DNA of 64,000 nt from Limibacillus halophilus. GTDB taxonomy: Bacteria > Pseudomonadota > Alphaproteobacteria > Kiloniellales > CECT-8803. The stretch is from contig NZ_JACHXA010000003.1 in the NCBI RefSeq assembly GCF_014191775.1, forward strand, positions 1 to 64,000, read 5' to 3'. A program made the translations under genes and the position numbers. Position 1 is the first letter of the stretch, and every line of letters begins with the position of its first letter. Positions 41,948-51,040 of the stretch are shown in pieces. The notes below the pieces were generated by a model that did not search any database, had not been told where the DNA came from, and was given only the letters and a program-made list of their open reading frames with translations.

Positions 41948-44368
41948 ATGAAAACGCATGTTGAAGTAGCGGTCATTGGCGGTGGCGTTGTTGGGTGCTC
42001 TGTGCTCTATCACCTGACCAAGCTTGGGTGCAGAGATGTGGTGCTGATTGAGCGGTCCGAACTGACGTCGGGTTCAACGTGGCACGCGGCTGGTGGCTTT
42101 CACACCCTCAATGCGGACACCAACATGGCAGCCCTTCAGGGCTACACGATCCGCCTCTACAAAGAATTGGAGGAAATATCCGGCCAGTCTTGCGGCCTGC
42201 ACCATGTGGGCGGCCTGACGCTTGCCACCACTCCGGAACGCCTGGACTATCTCGTTTCCGAGCGGGCGAAGCACCGCTATATGGGCCTGGATACAGAAAT
42301 TGTCGGGCCGGACGAAATTAGGAAGCTTTCACCGATCATCAATACCGACGGAGTAATCGGTGCGCTCTACGATCCCTTGGATGGCCACTTGGACCCCTCC
42401 GGCACAACCCACGCTTATGCTCGAGCCGCACGCCTTCAGGGTGCTGAAATATATCTGCGGAACAAAGTGTTGGAGCTGATTCCTCAGACGGACGGTTCTT
42501 GGGAGGTCGTGACCGAGCAAGGGACGATCCGCGCCGAGCATGTGGTAAACGCGGCTGGCTTGTGGGCCCGTGAGGTCGGCGCCATGGCTGGCGTCTTCCT
42601 GCCACTGCACCCCATGGAGCATCAGTATCTCGTTACCGAAGATATTCCTGAGGTTTATGAGCGCGCGCACGAACTGCCCCACGCCATGGATCCAACCGGC
42701 GAGAGTTATCTGCGCCAGGAGGGCCGCGGCCTTGTCATCGGTATCTACGAACAGGCCTGTGATCCCTGGGCAGTAGATGGCACGCCATGGGATTTCGGTC
42801 ATGAGCTACTGCCCGACAAGCTGGACCGGATCGCCGAGCCACTGGAGTATGCGTTCATGCGTTATCCCTGTCTGGCGACGGCCGGCATCAAGCGGGTCAT
42901 CAACGGCCCCTTTACCTTTGCACCCGACGGGAACCCGCTTGTTGGCCCGGTACCGGGCTTGCGAAACTTCTGGTCCGCCTGCGGCGTAATGGCAGGTTTC
43001 AGCCAGGGCGGTGGCGTCGGCCTGACGCTGGCTGAGTGGCTGGTCGAAGGTGAGCCGTCGCGCGATGTCTTTGCCATGGATGTCGCACGCTTCGGATCTT
43101 ACTGCACCCGCGCCTATACCCGGGAGAAGGTGCGCGAGAACTACCAGCGGCGCTTCGCGGTCTCCTACCCAAACGAGGAGCTGCCGGTTGGGCGACCGCT
43201 CAACACCACACCCGCCTATCCGATCTGGCGCGACCAGAACGCCGTGTTCGGCCAGGGTTTTGGACTGGAGCACGTCAACTACTTCGCACCCGAAGGGCAA
43301 GAGCCTTTCGAAGTGCCCAGCTTTAGACGGTCCAATGCCTTCGACACTGTCGGCGAGGAGTGCCGTGCGGTTCGCACGGCGGTTGGGATCAACGAGATTC
43401 ATAACTTCGGCAAGTACCTCGTCTCCGGCCCTGGCGCGCAGGCTTGGCTGGACCGGATCATGGCCGGGCGCCTTCCCAAAACCGGGCGCATCTCTCTTTC
43501 GCCAATGCTCAGTCCAAGGGGAAAGCTGATTGGCGACTTCACCATTTCCAAGCTTGGCGAAGGTCGGTTCCAACTCACCGCATCCTATGCCGCCCAGGCC
43601 TACCACATGCGTTGGTTCGAGCAGCACCTGCCCGCTGACGGATCGGTGCGCATTGAGAATGTTTCGTTGAACCGCATTGGCTTTCAGATAGCCGGGCCCA
43701 ACTCCCGAGAGTTGCTGTCACGCGCAACAAGAGCCGACGTGTCAAACAGCGCCCTTCCCTTCATGTCCCTGGCGGAGATCGAGGTCGGTATCTGCGATGC
43801 ATTGGTGCAACGTGTTACCTACACCGGGGATTTGGGGTACGAGATCTATGTTCCCGCCGCCCAGCAACAGGCGCTCTACGAGGCATTGATTGCCGCCGGC
43901 GAAGGACTTGGATTACGGCCTTTCGGAATGCGGGCGATGATGAGCCTGCGCCTGGAGAAGTCCTTCGGGTCCTGGATGAACGAATTCAAGCCGGACTACA
44001 CACCGTTGGAAACCGGCCTTGACCGCTTCATTTCTTACAACAAGGAAGCCGATTTCATAGGCAAGGCAGCTGCCTTGGCGGAGAAAGCGAGCGGCACGGC
44101 CCGTAGGCTTTGCAGCTTCGTTGTAGAGGCATCTGATGCCGACGTTTGGGGATACGAGCCCATCTGGAAGGACGATACGGTGGTGGGATTCGTCACCTCC
44201 GGAGGCTTTGCGCATTTCGTTGGAAAATCCGTCGCCTTTGGATTTTTGCCTAATGAACTGATCAGCGAAGGCCAAACGGTCGAGATTGAGATCCTGGGCG
44301 CGCGTTGCCCCGCTCGCCTTTACAGTCAGCCGCTTTTCGACCCGAAAGCCGAGCGCATGCGGGGGTAG
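41948..44368 (+). CDS. Dimethylglycine/sarcosine dehydrogenase-like flavoprotein with GcvT domain
   Basis: An 806-aa protein with three parts. The N-terminal FAD-binding DAO domain (about 1-370) has VAVIGGGVVGCSVLYHLTKL and GSTWHAAGGFHTLN, where the His of WHAAG is the covalent-flavin histidine in mammalian DMGDH. A linker follows, then a GcvT/aminomethyltransferase fold (about 430-800) with LVSGPGAQAWLDRIMAGRLP and GYEIYVPAAQQQALYEAL. These enzymes demethylate dimethylglycine or sarcosine and pass the one-carbon unit to tetrahydrofolate. It is upstream of BHMT, which makes dimethylglycine, so dimethylglycine is the best guess at substrate. Confidence 0.9.
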   Translation: MKTHVEVAVIGGGVVGCSVLYHLTKLGCRDVVLIERSELTSGSTWHAAGGFHTLNADTNMAALQGYTIRLYKELEEISGQSCGLHHVGGLTLATTPERLDYLVSERAKHRYMGLDTEIVGPDEIRKLSPIINTDGVIGALYDPLDGHLDPSGTTHAYARAARLQGAEIYLRNKVLELIPQTDGSWEVVTEQGTIRAEHVVNAAGLWAREVGAMAGVFLPLHPMEHQYLVTEDIPEVYERAHELPHAMDPTGESYLRQEGRGLVIGIYEQACDPWAVDGTPWDFGHELLPDKLDRIAEPLEYAFMRYPCLATAGIKRVINGPFTFAPDGNPLVGPVPGLRNFWSACGVMAGFSQGGGVGLTLAEWLVEGEPSRDVFAMDVARFGSYCTRAYTREKVRENYQRRFAVSYPNEELPVGRPLNTTPAYPIWRDQNAVFGQGFGLEHVNYFAPEGQEPFEVPSFRRSNAFDTVGEECRAVRTAVGINEIHNFGKYLVSGPGAQAWLDRIMAGRLPKTGRISLSPMLSPRGKLIGDFTISKLGEGRFQLTASYAAQAYHMRWFEQHLPADGSVRIENVSLNRIGFQIAGPNSRELLSRATRADVSNSALPFMSLAEIEVGICDALVQRVTYTGDLGYEIYVPAAQQQALYEALIAAGEGLGLRPFGMRAMMSLRLEKSFGSWMNEFKPDYTPLETGLDRFISYNKEADFIGKAAALAEKASGTARRLCSFVVEASDADVWGYEPIWKDDTVVGFVTSGGFAHFVGKSVAFGFLPNELISEGQTVEIEILGARCPARLYSQPLFDPKAERMRG

Positions 44369-44468
44369 CCTTTCCAAAGACGATACCAGGAGGTCACTTT
44401 ACACAAATGCGCTCAGGGCGATAGCTTGAGCAAACCGACCCCGAATATTTCCTAACACCCAGGCGCTG

Positions 44469-45560
44469 ATGACAAACCTTTTAAAGCAACTCCTTGACAC
44501 TCGCCCTTGGCTTCTGGCCGACGGCGCGACCGGCACAAATCTATTCGCTGCGGGACTGCAAAGCGGCGATGCGCCGGAAATGTGGAACATCGATCCAGCG
44601 CAAAGCGAGAAGGTCCATGATCTAAACCGCAGTTTCGTCGATGCCGGGTCGGATATCATCCTGACCAATACCTTCGGCGGAAACCGCTATCGCTTGAAGC
44701 TGCACAATGCCCAAGATCGCGTTGAAGAATTGAATGTTGCCGCTGCAAGGCTTGCCCGCAAGGCAGCGGATTCGGTCGACCGACCCGTGATTGTTGCCGG
44801 CTCAATGGGCCCGACCGGTGAAATATTCGAACCGATAGGCCCCTTGTCTATCGACGCCGGCACAAAGGCCTTCGCCGAGCAGGCGCAGGCTTTGGCGGCA
44901 GGTGGAGCAGACGTCCTTTGGATCGAAACCATCTCCTCCATCGAGGAATTGACAGCGGCCATAACTGGCGCCGGCACGACCGGTCTACCCATCGTTTGTA
45001 CGCTGTCCTTCGATACCAATGGCCGCACCATGATGGGGATCACGCCTGGGCAAATCGCGGCCCTGATGCAAAGCATGGAACCTCATCCGGTGGGCTACGG
45101 CGCCAACTGTGGCACCGGCGCTGCCGAGTTGGTCATGGCGATCCTGCACATGCGCACCGCCAAGGGTGAGACCGATGTCCTTGTCGCCAAGAGCAACTGC
45201 GGGATTCCCCAGTTCAAGGACGGCGAGATCGTTTACAGCGGAACGCCTGAGTTGATGGCTGACTACGCCGGTTTGGTTTTCGACGCCGGTGCGCGAATTA
45301 TCGGCGGTTGTTGCGGCACCACTCCCGAGCATGTCAGGGCGATGCGTCAGGCACTGGAAGCGCACCTGCCGGGACCGGTTCCAAGTGTGGATTTGGTGAC
45401 CGAACGGCTCGGCAAAATCTCCGCAGGCGCAGGTCAACTCGATTCCGGCGCGCCTCTGGGCGAGCGTCAGCGGGAAAGACGGCGCGGACGTGATCGACGC
45501 CGTGGATCCGGCCCGGATGCCGACGGTGGTGCGAACGGCGACGACACACCTCGCTTTTAA
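44469..45560 (+). CDS. bmt: Betaine-homocysteine S-methyltransferase
   Basis: A 363-aa zinc-dependent homocysteine methyltransferase. The fold begins WLLADGATGTNLFAAGLQSG. Zinc cysteines are C214 (GANCGTG) and C281-C282 (GGCCGTTPEHV). It transfers a methyl from glycine betaine to homocysteine, giving methionine and dimethylglycine, which the upstream flavoprotein could use. The C-terminus (about 325-363) is an unusual Arg/Gly/Asp-rich tail (RERRRGRDRRRGSGPDADGG) resembling the N-terminal tail of the MttB-family protein. The stop overlaps the convergent HAD gene by 4 bp. Confidence 0.88.
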   Translation: MTNLLKQLLDTRPWLLADGATGTNLFAAGLQSGDAPEMWNIDPAQSEKVHDLNRSFVDAGSDIILTNTFGGNRYRLKLHNAQDRVEELNVAAARLARKAADSVDRPVIVAGSMGPTGEIFEPIGPLSIDAGTKAFAEQAQALAAGGADVLWIETISSIEELTAAITGAGTTGLPIVCTLSFDTNGRTMMGITPGQIAALMQSMEPHPVGYGANCGTGAAELVMAILHMRTAKGETDVLVAKSNCGIPQFKDGEIVYSGTPELMADYAGLVFDAGARIIGGCCGTTPEHVRAMRQALEAHLPGPVPSVDLVTERLGKISAGAGQLDSGAPLGERQRERRRGRDRRRGSGPDADGGANGDDTPRF

Positions 45561-46267
45561 CAGAAAGAATTCAACAGTTCCGGAAGATGGGAAACATCCG
45601 GCAAGACGTGGTCGGCGGATTGCCTCAACGCCTCGATTTCTCCTGTACCACTGAGCACTGCGATACGAAGTCCGGCGCCGGCTGCCTGCGCCATTTCCAT
45701 GTCATGCAGATTGTCGCCGACCACGGCGATCTCCGACGGCGCGAGCCCGCAAGCTCGGCTGAAGCCCAGCGCCATCCCGGGTCCAGGCTTGATTCCATGA
45801 CCACTGTCATAACCAGCAACAAAATCGACAAGATCTGAACAGCCGAAATAGGCGAGCGTGGCCTTCGCACCTGCTTCCGAGTCGCTTGTCGCTACGCCGA
45901 TTACCAAGCCGCTTCGACGCAAAAACGCCAAAAGCGCAGGTAAGTCGGTGAGTGCTACCGCTCCATTGCTAGCGTGCCGCACGAAGCGATCATCCATCCA
46001 ATCCACCAGTTCGTCCAAGGTCATACCCTTGGAAACTCGCGGCAACCAAGCCTCCGCAATCTCTCGGGTCGTGGAGGCAGCGCCCAAGCTTCCCGCTCGA
46101 AAGCGCCCCGACACCACATCGTAGCCGGTTATCGCCATCAATTCGGCTACCAGTGTCAGATCGGCACCGACCAGGTCCTCCAACGCACATTGATAGGCAT
46201 GGTTCCAAGTCGCGTGGAAATCGATAAGCGTCCCATCCTTATCGAAGAGAATGCCTTTGATCTTCAT
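45557..46267 (-). CDS. HAD-superfamily phosphatase, phosphoglycolate phosphatase-like
   Basis: A 236-aa protein with all four HAD motifs: DKDGTLIDF (I), VATSDS (II), the lysine in GHGIKPGPG (III) and VVGDNLHDMEMAQAAG (IV). An alpha-helical cap lies between motifs I and II. The closest described type is the Gph-like phosphatases; the substrate is not defined. It is convergent with bmt and divergent from the PhyH gene, so no operon partner is evident. Confidence 0.85.
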   Translation of the reverse strand: MKIKGILFDKDGTLIDFHATWNHAYQCALEDLVGADLTLVAELMAITGYDVVSGRFRAGSLGAASTTREIAEAWLPRVSKGMTLDELVDWMDDRFVRHASNGAVALTDLPALLAFLRRSGLVIGVATSDSEAGAKATLAYFGCSDLVDFVAGYDSGHGIKPGPGMALGFSRACGLAPSEIAVVGDNLHDMEMAQAAGAGLRIAVLSGTGEIEALRQSADHVLPDVSHLPELLNSFC

Positions 46268-46499
46268 TTGAGCGCCTTCATCTTGAGCCGGGCGGTTTCC
46301 GGCGGTTCCGATGGTCGTGAAGATAGCGCCGCTTTAACCCTCGGGAAACCGCTATGATCGTCTCTTGCGCTCGTCGGTTTCGAAACCTGTGATTGCCAAA
46401 CCCCGGACCACCTCCTAGATTCCCATGCAACAAGGCCGCGCTGTCATGTGCAAGCGCGCCGCGTGGACGAAAATCGTCCGCAATCGGGGGGGCAGTCCA

Positions 46500-47666
46500 A
46501 TGAATAGCAGCAGAAGCAGGCCACACAACATTGCGCTCAAACCGAAGGGCAAGGTGTTGCATCTGGCGTACGACGCGATTACCGGTTGGGCTCTTGATGG
46601 AGGTGGATCGCAAAGCACCCTCGAAATAGGGCTTTTCCTCGAGGGTCGCTTCCTACACAGCGTCCAGGCTTCCGGGCCAACCGACGCTCGTCTGGACCAA
46701 GACGCGCCTCCCGGCGCCAAGATTTTTCGCCTGCCAATACCGATGGAGAAACAGACGGAGAAGCGGCGCGCGCTATCCGTGCGCTTCATGATCAATGGCC
46801 AACCCTTGGAGAACAGCCCGGCGGAGACCACGCCGGACAATTGGGTGCCACCGCAGGTCGACTTCGAGCAGATCACTATCCAACGCAACGACACGGAAGC
46901 CCCCGTCCTCGACCAGGCCACAATCGACGAAGAGGGATTAACCCCCACCCAAATACATTGGCGAGAGGCTGGCTATGTCATTCTACCGAAGTTCATGCCC
47001 TCGAATATGATTAGCGCCTATTGCCACGCTTGGCAGCAGCGGTGCGGCCAATTGGCCGGCTGGACCTGCCCGGTACCCTACATGCATGTGCCCGAGGCAA
47101 TGGCGCTCTCCACCTATGGTCCACTCGCCCAGGTGCTGGAGAGTCTGATCGGGAAGACCATGGCGGTGCAGTTGAACCTGACCGGGTGGCTATCGACACG
47201 GCGCGACTGGCACCAGGATTCTTACCTCAGCCGCAAAGGCGCAAGCTGGCGCTTGGCTATCTGGATCGCGCTGGAAGATATCCACCCCGATTCCGGACCG
47301 TTTGAATTCGTGCCCGGCTCGCACCGCTGGCCGACCCTGGATAATGAAAAGGTGCGCGATTTGCTGCCGCAGCACTTGCGAAATGCAGACTGGCCGCGCT
47401 GGGCGGACCGCTTTGTGGTTCCGGCCTGCAAGGCGGAAATCTGCAAACGACGAGCCCGGGTCGAGAAGTTCATCGCAAGAAAGGGGGATGTTTTGATCTG
47501 GCATGGCTCCCTGCTACACCGCGGGGCCGTTCCGGTGGATCCGCAGCGACCGCGTAAATCCTTCATTGCCCATTATAGCGCTCTGGATTGTCGGCCCGAT
47601 TTCCCCGTCGCGCTGCAAAGCAGCCACGGCGGCTACTACTTTCCGATCCATCGACCTTTGGATTGA
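46500..47666 (+). CDS. PhyH-family Fe(II)/2-oxoglutarate dioxygenase with N-terminal GWA-type module
   Basis: A 388-aa protein from ATG 46500 (GGGGGGG upstream; an in-frame start at 46425 is possible). Residues about 15-95 form a small beta-rich module with GKVLHLAYDAITGWALDGG that resembles the xVxGWAxD module I recall on alphaproteobacterial glycan-related proteins. The C-terminal ~250 residues are a phytanoyl-CoA dioxygenase fold with the iron ligands H and D in DWHQDSYL, a distal His in LLHRG and the 2-oxoglutarate arginine in RKSFIAHYS. The substrate is unknown. A close paralogue lies at 55438-56610 and is broken by a stop codon. Confidence 0.85.
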   Translation: MNSSRSRPHNIALKPKGKVLHLAYDAITGWALDGGGSQSTLEIGLFLEGRFLHSVQASGPTDARLDQDAPPGAKIFRLPIPMEKQTEKRRALSVRFMINGQPLENSPAETTPDNWVPPQVDFEQITIQRNDTEAPVLDQATIDEEGLTPTQIHWREAGYVILPKFMPSNMISAYCHAWQQRCGQLAGWTCPVPYMHVPEAMALSTYGPLAQVLESLIGKTMAVQLNLTGWLSTRRDWHQDSYLSRKGASWRLAIWIALEDIHPDSGPFEFVPGSHRWPTLDNEKVRDLLPQHLRNADWPRWADRFVVPACKAEICKRRARVEKFIARKGDVLIWHGSLLHRGAVPVDPQRPRKSFIAHYSALDCRPDFPVALQSSHGGYYFPIHRPLD

Positions 47667-47678
47667 GGGCAGCCGGTA

Positions 47679-48854
47679 TCAGGCAACCTCGGCGCTTCCC
47701 TGCTTGAGAATGCCGCCGTAAATCGCTTCGTCGTCGCACACGCCGACACAACGCCCCTGCTCGACCATCACGACCGGAAAACCGCTACAATGGCGCAAGT
47801 TGATGATGCTGGTCATGTCCTCGTCCGGTGACGCGCTGCATAGATTGCCCGGCTGTGCCCCGGCACCGTCCTTCGACAAGACGATCTCGCGCCCGTCGAT
47901 CCGCGCTGAAAGCGGCGCTCCATCCGGCCCCAATGATAGGCGCAAGCGCCCATCCGCCCCCAACAGCACATCGTCCGCATCGCGCGGCAGGCTATCGAGC
48001 GCCTTCATCAACGTACCGCCCCGCATCACTTTCAAGGGGTTCATATGGGCGACAAACTCGGCGACGTAGGCATTTGCGGGATTCAGCACAATCTCCTCGG
48101 GTTCGCCGTGCTGAATAATCCTCCCACCTTCCATGATCGCAATGGAGTTGCCGAGCTTGAGCGCTTCATCCAGATCATGACTAACGAAAATGATGGTTTT
48201 CTTGAGGCTGCGCTGAAGCTCCAGCAGTTCCTCTTGGAGATGGTCCCGGATCAGCGGATCGAGTGCTGAAAAGGGCTCGTCCATCAACAATATATCAGCA
48301 TCGGTAGCAAAGGCCCTCGCAAGGCCTACGCGCTGCTGCATGCCACCAGATAGCTCGTGCGCGAACTTGGCGCCCCATTGATCCAGTCCAACGAGTTCGA
48401 GCTTTTCCTCCACCAGCGCTTCACGCTCGGCCCGCGGCAATCCACGCAACTCCAGCCCCAAGCCCACGTTCTCCGCGACGGTCCGCCAGGGTAGCAATGC
48501 GAACTGCTGAAAGACCATCGCAATCCGGCTCATGCGTAAACGCCGTAAGGTTGCGGCATCGCAACTCGCGACATCGATCTGCTGATCGCCATCCCGAACC
48601 AACACACGGCCGCGCGTCACCTTGTTAAGCCCATTGACCGCCCGCAGCAGGGTGGATTTTCCGGAACCCGACAACCCCATCAGGACACAAATTTGACCTT
48701 CCTCGACAGCAAGGCTAGCTTCTGCAACACCCAGAACCTGGTTTGTCTCCTGCAAAATTTCATCCCGGGTTTTTCCCGCATCGAGCAGCTTCAGCGCACT
48801 CTCAGGTTTTTCGCCGAAGATGATGTCGACCTTGTCGAATTCCACTGCTGACAT
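47679..48854 (-). CDS. choV: Choline/glycine betaine ABC transporter ATP-binding protein
   Basis: A 391-aa ProV/ChoV-type ATPase. It has Walker A GLSGSGKST, Q-loop FQQFALLPWRTV, signature LSGGMQQRVGLARAF, Walker B ILLMDEPFSALD and the switch His in VSHDLDEALKLG. The C-terminal ~120 residues hold a degenerate CBS-like regulatory region. The protein energises uptake of choline or betaine with the adjacent ChoW and ChoX. It starts 2 bp after the choW stop, so the two are translationally linked. Uptake supplies the demethylation genes upstream of it in the map. Confidence 0.93.
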   Translation of the reverse strand: MSAVEFDKVDIIFGEKPESALKLLDAGKTRDEILQETNQVLGVAEASLAVEEGQICVLMGLSGSGKSTLLRAVNGLNKVTRGRVLVRDGDQQIDVASCDAATLRRLRMSRIAMVFQQFALLPWRTVAENVGLGLELRGLPRAEREALVEEKLELVGLDQWGAKFAHELSGGMQQRVGLARAFATDADILLMDEPFSALDPLIRDHLQEELLELQRSLKKTIIFVSHDLDEALKLGNSIAIMEGGRIIQHGEPEEIVLNPANAYVAEFVAHMNPLKVMRGGTLMKALDSLPRDADDVLLGADGRLRLSLGPDGAPLSARIDGREIVLSKDGAGAQPGNLCSASPDEDMTSIINLRHCSGFPVVMVEQGRCVGVCDDEAIYGGILKQGSAEVA

Positions 48855-48856
48855 GG

Positions 48857-49708
48857 TTACTTCTTCCCCCTGCCTGGCTCACGCTGCTTGCAGATACGAT
48901 CCAGAAGAATAGCCAGAATGACGATAGCCAGACCGGCTTCGAATCCCTGAGCGATGTTGACCGTATTGAGCGCGCGAACCACTGGTTTACCCAGACCATC
49001 CGCGCCAACCAACGCGGCGATGACCACCATCGAAAGGGATAACATGATGCACTGGGTCAGCCCGGCCATGATGGTCGGCAGGGCATGCGGCAGTTCCACT
49101 TTCCACAAAAGCTGCCGTTTAGTCGCGCCAAAGGCCTCACCGGCCTCTATCAGTTGCTTAGGCACCGAGGAAACCCCTAGATGGGTGAGGCGGATCGGCG
49201 CCGGTAGCGCAAAGATGATGGTTGAGATCAAACCCGGTACAACGCCCAAACCAAAGAGTATCAGGGTCGGTATCAGATAAACGAAAGTCGGGATGGTCTG
49301 CATGAGGTCGAGAACCGGGCGCATGGCTGTAAAGAGCCAGGGCCGGTGCGCGGCCGCAATTCCCAACGGTACGCCCACCGCCATACACAGACTTGCTGCG
49401 ACGAGCACCAGCGCCAAAGTCTCGAGTGTGGCCTGCCAATAACCCAGGTTGATGATCAACAACAACGACAGACCAATCATTGTCGATAGCTTCCACGATC
49501 GATGCAGCCAGAAGGCTCCAACGACAATGAGGGCCAACAGCACCAATGGCGGACACCATTCGAGTATCTCGATGAAGCCTTCGATAACGAATTTAAGACC
49601 TTCTGTGACCAGATCGAAGAACCAGGCCGCATTGTCCTGGATCAGTCCGATGAAGCTATCGATCCATCGCCCGAGCGGGATCTTATTGCTGGTGATCCAC
49701 TCTTCCAT
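48857..49708 (-). CDS. choW: Choline/glycine betaine ABC transporter permease
   Basis: A 283-aa inner-membrane permease. Hydrophobic helices and the binding-protein-dependent permease loop (EAGEAFGATKRQLLWKVELP, with ALPTIMAGLTQCIMLSLSMV) match ProW/ChoW. The N-terminal extension WIDSFIGLIQDNAAWFFDLV is typical of the family. It lies second in a choX-choW-choV order, 123 bp downstream of choX. CGGAGGCTTTTC precedes the ATG. Confidence 0.93.
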   Translation of the reverse strand: MEEWITSNKIPLGRWIDSFIGLIQDNAAWFFDLVTEGLKFVIEGFIEILEWCPPLVLLALIVVGAFWLHRSWKLSTMIGLSLLLIINLGYWQATLETLALVLVAASLCMAVGVPLGIAAAHRPWLFTAMRPVLDLMQTIPTFVYLIPTLILFGLGVVPGLISTIIFALPAPIRLTHLGVSSVPKQLIEAGEAFGATKRQLLWKVELPHALPTIMAGLTQCIMLSLSMVVIAALVGADGLGKPVVRALNTVNIAQGFEAGLAIVILAILLDRICKQREPGRGKK

Positions 49709-49831
49709 GAAAAGCCTCCGACTGCGGCGGCGAGGGCGGCATCACGACGCCACCCTCGCCTGCCCGGTTCTTGCGCTGGCCCGCCAATCACTTCCATGCT
49801 CACGGCGCACGGGAAGCAGCCGGCATTGGCA

Positions 49832-50785
49832 TCAGAGCCCGAGAGACGCCTTGACGGCCGCCAAGCCATCCTTGCCGTCAAAAGTGGTGACGCCCTGAAG
49901 CCAAGCATCGAGTCCGCCGGGGTTGGCCTTCAGCCATGCTGCGGCTGCCTCGTTCGGATCTTTCCCGTCGTCCAGGATCGCACCCATGATCTCGTTTTCC
50001 ATCGCCAGCGTGAACTGGAGGTTCTTGAGCAGTTGGCCGACGTTGCCGCACTCATCGACATAGCCTGCCCGGGTATTGGTATGAACGGTCGCGCCGCCGA
50101 AATCCGGGCCGAACCAATCATCGCCACCCGCCAAGTAGGTCATATCGATGTTCGCATTCATCGGGTGCGGTTCCCAACCGAGGAAGACGATCCATTCGTT
50201 CCGGCGAGACGCGCGATTGACCTGCGCCAGCATTCCCTGCTCGGAGGACTCAACGACTTCAAAACCTTTCAGCCCGAAAGCGTCCTTGTCGATCATTTCC
50301 TGGATCAAGCGATTGCCGTCGTTCCCAGGTTCGATTCCATAGATCTTGCCGTCGAACTTATCCTTATGCGCAGCGATATCGGCAAAGCTCTTCACCCCGC
50401 CTTCCGCGACGTAAGTCGGCACAGCCAGGGTGTACTTCGCGCCTTCCAGGTTGACCCGGACGGTGTCCACGGAGCCATCGTCGCGATAGGGCGCGATGTC
50501 GGCCTCCATGGTCGGCATCCAGTTGCCCAAGAAGACGTCGATGTCACCGTTTTTCATGGACGCGTAAGTGACCGGCACCGAAAGAACCTGAGCCGTCGGT
50601 TCATAACCGAGACCCTCCAGAATCACGGAAGTGGCGGCCGTTGTCGCAGTGATGTCCGTCCAACCGACATCGGAAAACCGCACCGTCTTGCAGGCGTCGG
50701 CTTCAGCCGCATGACTGTTGGGAACGGCGAGCAACGTGCCTGCCGCCAGCAGTGATGCAAAAATGATCTGTCGCTGCATGGTCAT
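49832..50785 (-). CDS. choX: Choline/glycine betaine-binding periplasmic protein
   Basis: A 317-aa substrate-binding protein. ATG 50785 has AGGGAG just upstream. It has a signal peptide (core IIFASLLAAGTLLAVPNSHA, cleavage at HAA). Tryptophan and tyrosine residues placed as in the choline-binding aromatic box occur in VGWTDI, LGNWMP, AVPTY and FLGWEPHPMN. The C-terminus ends LDAWLQGVTTFDGKDGLAA, typical of ChoX. Choline is favoured by overall resemblance, but glycine betaine fits the catabolic neighbours equally well. Confidence 0.9.
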   Translation of the reverse strand: MTMQRQIIFASLLAAGTLLAVPNSHAAEADACKTVRFSDVGWTDITATTAATSVILEGLGYEPTAQVLSVPVTYASMKNGDIDVFLGNWMPTMEADIAPYRDDGSVDTVRVNLEGAKYTLAVPTYVAEGGVKSFADIAAHKDKFDGKIYGIEPGNDGNRLIQEMIDKDAFGLKGFEVVESSEQGMLAQVNRASRRNEWIVFLGWEPHPMNANIDMTYLAGGDDWFGPDFGGATVHTNTRAGYVDECGNVGQLLKNLQFTLAMENEIMGAILDDGKDPNEAAAAWLKANPGGLDAWLQGVTTFDGKDGLAAVKASLGL

Positions 50786-50821
50786 TAATCTCCCTGTTCT
50801 ATCGCTTTTTATCACCTGAGC

Positions 50822-50845
50822 ACGAACCCGAATTCACCGGTTCGT
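50822..50845. promoter_or_regulatory. Inverted repeat in the choX promoter region
   Basis: ACGAACC (50822-50828) is the exact inverse of GGTTCGT (50839-50845) across a 10-bp spacer, 36 bp upstream of the choX ATG. Its position suits an operator for the transporter or a 5'-leader hairpin. No binding protein is suggested by sequence. Confidence 0.35.
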
Positions 50846-51040
50846 CACACGCGGTTGTTCCGCTCGGCATTTCATACGCGGTTGCCGCGACGCGACCCCC
50901 ATCGCAATCCTTGCCAAATTTGACCCCAAAAACACACTGTTCGGCAAGCTTCAGACAGCCGCGTCACAGCCGAGGCGATGATATCTTCTTTGATTGAACG
51001 TGCAATTAAAAACCAGCTCTCACCGGCAACCTGATTAAAA

